Source: a bacterium
GTDB taxonomy: Bacteria > Pseudomonadota > Gammaproteobacteria > Burkholderiales > Burkholderiaceae_C
Length of the DNA stretch: 13,964 nucleotides
Direction of reading: 5' to 3'
NCBI GenBank assembly: GCA_030824095.1
Contig: JAVBYK010000523.1
Coordinates: forward strand, 1 to 13,964
Position 1 is the stretch's first letter, and every line of letters starts with the position of its first letter. Under the pieces are notes generated by a model. That model was not told where the DNA came from and did not search any database. It worked only from the letters and a program-made list of their open reading frames with translations. The translations under genes and the position numbers were made by a program. Below, piece after piece: positions 7,868 to 13,964 of the stretch.

Positions 7868-8653
7868 ATGAATTACCAATTTTGTGCAAAGTCCGACCCG
7901 GGAAGGGCGCGAGACAACAACGAGGACTCGGTAGCGTTTGATGAGGCAACGTTGACTGCTGTCTTGGCAGACGGAATGGGCGGATACAACGCTGGCGAAA
8001 TTGCCAGCGGCATGGCGACTGCCTTTATCAAGTCGGAACTCAGTCGCTGGTTGATTGAGGCAGGAGATGGAGCCAAAGCCAAGGAAGTGCGCCGAGCCAT
8101 GGAGATTTGCGTCGATAACGCGAACCGCTCCATCTTCAACTCTGCCAATTCCAATGCACATTACGCAGGCATGGGCACGACGCTGGTCGTGGGTGTCTTT
8201 CGAGAAGACCGGTTGGTGCTGGGACATATCGGTGATTCGCGGTGCTACCGGATGCGTGCTGGGACACTCGAACAGATCACCAAAGACCATTCCTTGCTGC
8301 AGGAGCAGATGGATGCGGGACTGATTACTCCCGAACAGGCGGCTACCTCATCGATCAAGAATCTTGTAACGCGGGCTTTGGGTGTCGATGAGTCGGTTCT
8401 GATGGACGTCAATGAATACGCGGTGCAGGTTGGTGACATCTATCTGATGTGTTCCGACGGGCTCTCCGACATGATTGACGATGCTGCTATCGCTAAAATT
8501 GTTGCGGACGATATGACGTTGGAACAAAAGGCCACCCGTTTGATTGACTCTGCCAACGAAAATGGTGGGCGGGACAATATTTCCGTGCTGATGGTTGAAG
8601 TGCTTGAGGCGACGGAAAAGCGCGGTCTAATCGCGCGATGGCTAGGGAAGTAA
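7868..8653 (+). CDS. PP2C-family Ser/Thr protein phosphatase
   Basis: 261 residues, a stand-alone PP2C catalytic domain with no membrane segment. The metal-binding and signature motifs are all there: RDNNED (15-20), LADGMGGYNAGE (33-44, D35), GMGTTLV (101-107), GHIGDSRCYR (119-128), ITKDHSL (137-143), CSDGLSDM (195-202, D197) and GGRDNISV (243-250, D246). It removes phosphate from Ser/Thr using Mn or Mg and most likely reverses the adjacent kinase. The ATG at 7868 is preferred over an in-frame GTG at 7838 inside the kinase gene, because MNYQFCAKSDPGRARDNNED is the normal family start. It lies 7 bases after the kinase stop, so the two are probably translated together. Confidence 0.95.
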   Translation: MNYQFCAKSDPGRARDNNEDSVAFDEATLTAVLADGMGGYNAGEIASGMATAFIKSELSRWLIEAGDGAKAKEVRRAMEICVDNANRSIFNSANSNAHYAGMGTTLVVGVFREDRLVLGHIGDSRCYRMRAGTLEQITKDHSLLQEQMDAGLITPEQAATSSIKNLVTRALGVDESVLMDVNEYAVQVGDIYLMCSDGLSDMIDDAAIAKIVADDMTLEQKATRLIDSANENGGRDNISVLMVEVLEATEKRGLIARWLGK

Positions 8654-8701
8654 GATGCACAAACGTTTTCCAGAAACACATTACAGGAAAAGGAGTCGAT
8701 C

Positions 8702-9367
8702 ATGCCGAAAATGATCGTTTCGATCGATGAGGTCGTGATCAAAGAAGTACAACTGACCAAGGACAAAACCACCTTGGGGCGCAGACCGTACAACGACATT
8801 GTGATTGACAACCTGGCCGTCAGCGGTGAGCACGCGGTGTTGCAGATGACCGGTGGCGAAGTGTTCCTGGAAGACCTGAACAGTACGAACGGCACTTACC
8901 TGAACGGCAAAGCCATCAAGAAGCAGCAGTTGCAGAATGGTGACAGCGTTGAAATCGGCAAGTACAAGATCAAGTTTGTCGGGGACGGTGAAGCGGACAA
9001 TTTTGACAAGACCATGGTGGTCAAAGCCAGGCCAGCCGCTGCCCCACAACCGGCACCGCGGCCCGTGCCATCGGGCACACCTGGCGACTCCGTGGGTTTA
9101 GGTGCGTTTCATGCATCCATCAAGGTGCTGTCGGGCGCGGCTTCCGGTCGGGAGGTTCCATTGACCAAAGTCGTGACTACCATCGGCAAACCTGGCGTTG
9201 CGGTGGCTGCCATCACTCGGCGCCAGCATGGGTTCGTGGTGCACCATGTGGAGGGCGCTGGGAATCCCACGCTGAACGGAACACCCATCAAGGCCGAGCC
9301 TGTTGCGTTGAAAAATGGGGATCTGATCGAGCTGGCCGGTACACAGATGCAGTTTGTGCAGACCTGA
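8702..9367 (+). CDS. FHA-domain protein (one canonical, one degenerate FHA unit)
   Basis: 221 residues, no membrane segment. FHA domains bind phosphothreonine peptides. The first unit (about 1-95) has the binding residues LGRRPYND (25-32), S41 and H44 in VSGEHAVL, and DLNSTNGTYLNG (58-69). A linker (96-136) contains FDKTMVVKAR (101-110), a possible phosphosite at T104, then an Ala/Pro-rich stretch. The second unit (about 137-221) keeps the FHA outline but has IGKPG instead of the G-R pair, ITRRQHGF instead of S-x-x-H and NPTLNG instead of S-T-N-G, so it may not bind phosphate. The ATG at 8702 has AGGAG 6 bases upstream. Position after kinase and phosphatase suggests it reads the kinase signal. 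Confidence 0.93.
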   Translation: MPKMIVSIDEVVIKEVQLTKDKTTLGRRPYNDIVIDNLAVSGEHAVLQMTGGEVFLEDLNSTNGTYLNGKAIKKQQLQNGDSVEIGKYKIKFVGDGEADNFDKTMVVKARPAAAPQPAPRPVPSGTPGDSVGLGAFHASIKVLSGAASGREVPLTKVVTTIGKPGVAVAAITRRQHGFVVHHVEGAGNPTLNGTPIKAEPVALKNGDLIELAGTQMQFVQT

Positions 9368-9416
9368 CGGTCTTTCGGTGGTGTCCGTTGCGCGCCAGTT
9401 TTCAAGGTGATGCCGC

Positions 9417-11666
9417 ATGAAAACAATAGCCAAGCATTGGCAACGGATCGCAGTCACGCTGATTCCGCTTGTTTTTGCACTACTGCACGCCATTGGCCTT
9501 GCGCCCATAGGCGTTCTGCAGCGGCTTGATGACATTGTCTATGATGCGCGCTTGCGGGCCACCATGCCGGGCACGCTGGACGAACGCATCGTCATTGTTG
9601 ACATCGACGAAAAGAGTCTGGCTGAGGTAGGCCGCTTTCCGTGGGGACGCAATAAGCTGGCGCACTTGACGGATGTCCTGTTTGATCAGCAGAAGATCGC
9701 GTTACTCGGTTTTGACATTGTTTTTGCTGAACCTGACGATAGTTCTGGGCTTAGCCGTTTAGGGGAACTTGCGCGCAAAGAATTCAAGGACCAAGCGGGA
9801 TTTGCGGAGCGGGTTCGACAGCTTCAGCCGGAACTCGATTACGACGCAGTTTTCGCCAAGGCGTTGGAGACGCGGCCTGTTGTGCTGGGTTATTACTTCA
9901 CCAGTGATGGGGATGGGCGCACTGCTGGCAACTTGCCTGCTCCCGTGATGTCAAAAGAGGATTTGAAGGGGCGCTCGGTTTCTGCCTTTGCGTGGACCGG
10001 ATATGGTGCAAATATCGGTGTGCTTGCCAACGCTGCGCCGTTAGCCGGGCACTTCAATCCGATCGCCGACGGTGATGGTGTCGTTCGTTCTTTGCCATTG
10101 CTGGCGGAGTACAAGGGGCAGTATTACGAGTCTCTTGCCTTGGCGATGTTTCGACGTCTGGTTGGGTCACCGACCGTTGGCGCCGGCTTTTCAGATGAGC
10201 AATGGTTGTCTCGCAATTACCAAGGTTTGGACAGGATTCTCTTGAAGGAAGGCAAATCGGCACTTGCCATTCCGGTGGACAAACATATTGCAACTTTGGT
10301 GCCCTATCGAGGACCCGGCGGAGCAAAGGGTGGATCGTTTCGCTATATCTCGGCAGCGGATGTGCTGGCCGGACGCTTGCCGCCAGCTAGTCTGAAAGAC
10401 AAGATTGTTCTGGTTGGCACAACGGCTCCTGGATTGTTGGACTTGCGGGTGACACCAGTAGGCGAAGTCTATCCAGGGGTTGAGTCCCATGCGAGCCTGA
10501 TATCGGGTTGGCTGGATGCCAAGGTAACGTTGAAGCCCGACTATGCGATGGGATATGACGTGTTCATCCTGTTGTTTGCTGGCCTGTTACTGGCTGTTGG
10601 GCTACCACTGTTGTCAGCGCCCCGGGCTGTCATCTTGAGCGTTGGGGTGCTGGTGTTCGTGACGGGCCTGAATATGTGGTTGTACATATCCTATGGTCTG
10701 GTCATGCCGCTGGCAGCCGCTGGCGTCATGACGCTGACGGCCTTTGCGTTGAACATGAGCTATGGCTATTTCGTTGAAACACGTTCAAAGCGGGAGCTGG
10801 CGAATTTGTTTGGCACGTATGTTCCCCCCGAGCTGGTGGATGAGATGGTCAAGGATCCAGACAGCTACAGCATGAAGGCGACCAGTCGGGAGCTGACAGT
10901 CATGTTCTGCGATATGCGCGGTTTCACGAAAATGTCGGAGCACATGGAGCCGACCAAGCTGCAAGAGTTGCTGACCGGCGTCTTTAGCAATTTGACGAGT
11001 CTGATCCGTGCCAATCGCGGCACGATTGATAAGTACATGGGTGACTGCGTCATGGCCTTCTGGGGGGCGCCCGTTGAAACAGCGGATCATGCCCATCTTG
11101 CGGTGAAATCTGCCATGGAAATGGCCCACGCGGTGCGGGATATCAATCTGGATCACCGGGCTCGGGGATTGCCGGATATCGGCATCGGCATTGGACTCAA
11201 TACGGGAACCATGTGCGTGGGCGATATGGGCTCCAACATTCGCCGTGCTTACACAGTGATTGGCGACGCCGTTAACCTGGGCTCCCGACTGGAGGGCTTG
11301 TGCAAGGTCTACGGGGTGGATATTGTGGTGAGTGAAACCACGCGCAAAATGGCCCCCGAGTTTGCGTGGCAAGAGTTGGATAGGGTTCGGGTGAAGGGCA
11401 AGGAGCAGGCTGTAGCAATATTTTGGCCGATGGCACCGGCCGGGCAATTGGGTGAGGCATCCAGCACTGAGCTCAAGACGTGGGTGTCATTTGTGAAGGC
11501 GTATCGGGCGCAAAACTGGGATCAGGCAGATGTGTTGCTGATCAATTTAATGCGCATGAATGCCAAAAAATTCCTTTACCAGCTCTATGCGGAACGGGTA
11601 GCCTCTATGCGTTTATTGCCATTTGATCCTGAATGGGACGGCGCAACCAATTTCGTAACCAAATGA
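9417..11666 (+). CDS. CHASE2-sensor transmembrane class III adenylate cyclase
   Basis: 749 residues. A first membrane helix (about 8-28), a periplasmic CHASE2 sensor (about 35-370; RIVIVDIDEKSLAEVGRFPW at 57-76, GFDIVFAEPD at 98-107) and three helices (about 378-399, 403-424, 427-450) precede a class III catalytic domain (about 460-675). Metal-binding aspartates are D499 (MFCDMRGFT) and D543 (KYMGDCVMAFWGAP). K539 and T613 (AYTVIGDAVN) are the adenine-selecting pair of class IIIb cyclases, and N620 and R624 are the transition-state residues, so cAMP is the expected product. The tail (676-749) is helical. The ATG at 9417 has AAGGTGA upstream. Its architecture parallels the kinase, and a cyclic-nucleotide phosphodiesterase gene follows 10 bases later. 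Confidence 0.93.
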   Translation: MKTIAKHWQRIAVTLIPLVFALLHAIGLAPIGVLQRLDDIVYDARLRATMPGTLDERIVIVDIDEKSLAEVGRFPWGRNKLAHLTDVLFDQQKIALLGFDIVFAEPDDSSGLSRLGELARKEFKDQAGFAERVRQLQPELDYDAVFAKALETRPVVLGYYFTSDGDGRTAGNLPAPVMSKEDLKGRSVSAFAWTGYGANIGVLANAAPLAGHFNPIADGDGVVRSLPLLAEYKGQYYESLALAMFRRLVGSPTVGAGFSDEQWLSRNYQGLDRILLKEGKSALAIPVDKHIATLVPYRGPGGAKGGSFRYISAADVLAGRLPPASLKDKIVLVGTTAPGLLDLRVTPVGEVYPGVESHASLISGWLDAKVTLKPDYAMGYDVFILLFAGLLLAVGLPLLSAPRAVILSVGVLVFVTGLNMWLYISYGLVMPLAAAGVMTLTAFALNMSYGYFVETRSKRELANLFGTYVPPELVDEMVKDPDSYSMKATSRELTVMFCDMRGFTKMSEHMEPTKLQELLTGVFSNLTSLIRANRGTIDKYMGDCVMAFWGAPVETADHAHLAVKSAMEMAHAVRDINLDHRARGLPDIGIGIGLNTGTMCVGDMGSNIRRAYTVIGDAVNLGSRLEGLCKVYGVDIVVSETTRKMAPEFAWQELDRVRVKGKEQAVAIFWPMAPAGQLGEASSTELKTWVSFVKAYRAQNWDQADVLLINLMRMNAKKFLYQLYAERVASMRLLPFDPEWDGATNFVTK

Positions 11667-11676
11667 GGCTCTTGCT

Positions 11677-12468
11677 GTGAAAGTACGCGTATTGGGATGT
11701 TCGGGAGCCATTGCCAAGGATTGCAGGACTACGTCATTTCTGATCGACGGCGAGATTTTGGTGGATGCCGGTACTGGGGTAGGAGACCTGACTTTGGACG
11801 AGATGCGCAAGGTGGACCATGTCCTGCTCAGCCATTCGCATCTGGACCATGTCGCCGCCCTCCCCTTGATGGTGGATGCCATCGCCGCTCAGCGCAAGGA
11901 ACCATTGAAGATATATGCGTTGGCAGGAACCATTCAGGCTTTGCAGGCGCACATCTTCAACAATGTTATCTGGCCCGACTTCTCCCGTATCCCGACGCCT
12001 CAAGCACCTTTCATCAGCTTCCATGAAATTCGGGTAGGCCAAACATTTCAACTTTCGGACAAGTACATTGAGGTGTTACCGGCCGTTCACACAGTTCCGG
12101 CAGCAGGTTTTGCCATTACGTCGGGGCACGGCTGTTGGGTGTTCACCGGAGATACCGAGCGCAATCAGGCGTTCTGGGACAGGGTCAATCAGTTGAATGT
12201 TGCCATGCTCGTTATAGAGACCGCGTTCAGCAACCGGGAAAAAGACCTGGCACGGCGCAGCCTGCATTTGTCGCCAACGGTGCTGGCCGATGAATTGGAC
12301 CGCATTGCCAAGGGCAAGAATTACCCGATTTACATCACCCATACCAAGCCCGCAGAGACTGAGCTCATCATGGCGGAGATTCAGCGGTTTGACCAAACCC
12401 AACCCTTTGGCCCCAACGTGACGCACGACATACGCAGGATGCGCGCGGGACAGGAGTTTGAAATATGA
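11677..12468 (+). CDS. Class II 3',5'-cyclic-nucleotide phosphodiesterase (metallo-beta-lactamase fold)
   Basis: 263 residues. The zinc-binding motif HSHLDH (53-58) inside LSHSHLDHVAALPLMVDA resembles the class II cyclic phosphodiesterase signature (HxHLDH) better than that of general beta-lactamase-fold hydrolases. Other metal ligands are H138 (AVHTVPA), D159 (FTGDTE) and H222 (YITHTKP). The likely reaction is cAMP to 5'-AMP. The start is GTG at 11677, before the MKVRVLGCSGA strand; GAGG (11665-11668) overlaps the cyclase stop codon, which suggests coupled translation. The gene ends in ATGA shared with the next start. Adjacency to a cyclase supports a cAMP substrate; an RNase Z-like or other hydrolase role is the less likely alternative. 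Confidence 0.88.
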   Translation: MKVRVLGCSGAIAKDCRTTSFLIDGEILVDAGTGVGDLTLDEMRKVDHVLLSHSHLDHVAALPLMVDAIAAQRKEPLKIYALAGTIQALQAHIFNNVIWPDFSRIPTPQAPFISFHEIRVGQTFQLSDKYIEVLPAVHTVPAAGFAITSGHGCWVFTGDTERNQAFWDRVNQLNVAMLVIETAFSNREKDLARRSLHLSPTVLADELDRIAKGKNYPIYITHTKPAETELIMAEIQRFDQTQPFGPNVTHDIRRMRAGQEFEI

Positions 12469-13964
12469 ATGCCGTCTTGCCGACCAGTTCGTCGGAAAAA
12501 GCAACGGAACTGGCTTTTTTCGAATCGCAAAAGCTTCCTTCCCAGAAGAGGGGGATGACCTTTGAGGCGCTTTTCTATCGCCAGTTGCACCACGTTACCG
12601 CACGTATCCACGACACAGAAAACCTGGAGCAGATCATGCTTGAGGCGAGTCAGGATATTTGCAAGCTCCTCAATGCAGATCGCTTGACCCTCTATGCTGT
12701 CAATGAAGACCAGACGGCCATTGTTTCCAAGATCAAGACGGGGCTCAACAGCAGCAGCGACCTGAAGCTGCCGATATCGCCGCAAAGCATTGCTGGTTAT
12801 GTGGCGTTCAGTCGAAAATTGTTGAACCTGCCAGACGTATATGACGACGAGGCGCTGAAGCAGATTCATCCCGCACTGACTTTTTTGAAGGTTGTGGACA
12901 AACGCTCCGGGTACCGTACCAAGCAAATGTTGGTTGCACCTATTTTGGAGGGCAACACACTGCACGGTGTGTTGCAGGTTATCAATAATAAGAGCGATGA
13001 ACCTTTCGGTGAGTTGGAGGTCGATGGTGTTGCCGAACTGTGCAAGACGCTGGCTACTGCGATTCGCCAACGAGCGAATGGTGCCAACGCCGCACCACGA
13101 AAGAAGGCAACTAAATACGATGGATTGGTTGCGGACGGTCTTTTGACGGATGAGGAACTGGGTCAGTGTATTCAGGATGCACGCGCTGACGGGAAGTCGG
13201 TGGAGCACTTTCTGATGGCCCAGTACAAGATCAAGCCTGTGCAGATTGGCCCATCGCTGGCCAAGTTCTTCGGTGTGCCCTATGAAGCGTTTAATCCCGG
13301 GCGCATCCGATCAGAGATGCTTCATGGTGCGCTCAAGCGGGAGTTTATCGAGGAGCAAGGCTGGATTCCTCTGGAGGAGTCACCCGAGGGACTGGTAATC
13401 ATGTGCATGGATCCTGAGGCTGTACGCGGCTCGCGCGTAGTGCCGCAGGTGTACCCCCGCATTACCAAGTTTTCCTATCGCGTCACCACGCAAACGGAGT
13501 TTCAGGAGACGCTGGCCCAGCTGTTTGGTGCGAGTGCCGACGGGACGACGGTAGATGAGTTGCTCGCTGGCATGGACGGGGGGCCGATTGACGACGGCAT
13601 GAATGACGACTCTCTGGAGTCTGCGGCTGCTGACAATGAACTGGTCAAGTTCGTCAACAAGGTGATCATCGACGCCTACAACCAGAAGGCCTCCGATATC
13701 CATATCGAACCCATGCCTGGCAAATTCAAAACGGGCATCCGGTTTCGTATTGACGGCAGTCTGGTGCCTTATGTGGAAGTACCTGCGCATTTCCGGCAGG
13801 CCATGGTTACACGTCTAAAAATCATGTGCGACCTGGATATTTCGGAACGCCGCAAGCCACAGGACGGCAAGATCAAATTTAAAAAATACGGACCGCTGGA
13901 TATTGAACTGCGCGTGGCAACGATTCCTTCAGCAGGCGGCGTGGAAGATGTGGTCATGCGTATC
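12465..13964 (+). CDS. GAF-domain GspE/PilB-type secretion or pilus ATPase (3' truncated)
   Basis: An open frame of exactly 500 codons from the ATG at 12465 to the window end without a stop. The ATG overlaps the phosphodiesterase TGA as ATGA. Domains in order: a GAF domain (about 38-205); a GspE/MshE-type N-terminal domain (about 217-365; EELGQCIQDARADGKS, AKFFGVPYEAF); and the start of the ATPase N2 domain from about 391, with NELVKFVNKVIIDAYNQKAS, SDIHIEP (410-416), GIRFRIDGSLVPY, RLKIMCDLDISERRKPQDGK and the final EDVVMRI. The Walker A, Asp and Walker B boxes lie beyond the window. Such ATPases are cytosolic hexamers that power pilus or pseudopilus assembly in type IV pili and type II secretion. 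The GAF domain is an unusual addition and could bind a small ligand. Confidence 0.92.
   Translation, partial: MNAVLPTSSSEKATELAFFESQKLPSQKRGMTFEALFYRQLHHVTARIHDTENLEQIMLEASQDICKLLNADRLTLYAVNEDQTAIVSKIKTGLNSSSDLKLPISPQSIAGYVAFSRKLLNLPDVYDDEALKQIHPALTFLKVVDKRSGYRTKQMLVAPILEGNTLHGVLQVINNKSDEPFGELEVDGVAELCKTLATAIRQRANGANAAPRKKATKYDGLVADGLLTDEELGQCIQDARADGKSVEHFLMAQYKIKPVQIGPSLAKFFGVPYEAFNPGRIRSEMLHGALKREFIEEQGWIPLEESPEGLVIMCMDPEAVRGSRVVPQVYPRITKFSYRVTTQTEFQETLAQLFGASADGTTVDELLAGMDGGPIDDGMNDDSLESAAADNELVKFVNKVIIDAYNQKASDIHIEPMPGKFKTGIRFRIDGSLVPYVEVPAHFRQAMVTRLKIMCDLDISERRKPQDGKIKFKKYGPLDIELRVATIPSAGGVEDVVMRI

Overview
The window looks like chromosomal DNA of a betaproteobacterium of order Burkholderiales, probably family Comamonadaceae (Rhodoferax-like). 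This is inferred from protein character, from the recA-recX ... sucC-sucD-terC gene order and from the GC-rich codon use; no database search was possible. No tRNA, rRNA, CRISPR array, insertion sequence or phage gene was seen.

Left part (1-4906), mostly housekeeping. The 3' end of recA is followed by recX (DNA repair). A 270-base gene-free stretch then holds a large imperfect inverted repeat with a small hairpin nested in each arm. Next is a minus-strand argC of the short type-2 form (arginine biosynthesis), convergent with recX and divergent from sucC. sucC-sucD encode both subunits of succinyl-CoA synthetase (TCA cycle). Three stem-loops follow sucD, the last an intrinsic terminator. A TerC-family membrane protein gene comes next; its best promoter candidate lies so close to the ATG that its transcript may be leaderless.

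Right part (5110 to the end), the notable region. Six same-strand genes separated by -3 to 49 bases look like one operon. They encode: (1) a membrane receptor Ser/Thr kinase with a CHASE2 sensor, TPR-like linker, Hanks-type kinase and Thr-rich tail; (2) a PP2C phosphatase; (3) an FHA protein with one canonical and one degenerate FHA unit; (4) a membrane class III nucleotidyl cyclase, also with a CHASE2 sensor and with residues that predict cAMP production; (5) a metallo-beta-lactamase-fold class II cyclic-nucleotide phosphodiesterase; (6) the first 500 codons of a GspE/PilB-type secretion or pilus ATPase with an N-terminal GAF domain. Gene 6 overlaps the phosphodiesterase stop by ATGA and runs off the window.

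How they may work together (inference). Two receptors with related periplasmic sensors feed two reversible signals: protein phosphorylation (kinase, phosphatase, FHA reader) and cyclic AMP (cyclase, phosphodiesterase). The GAF domain on the ATPase is the obvious candidate output, so that an external cue would set the activity of a type II secretion or type IV pilus-like machine. I know of no characterised system with this exact gene set; whether it is undescribed needs a literature and database check.
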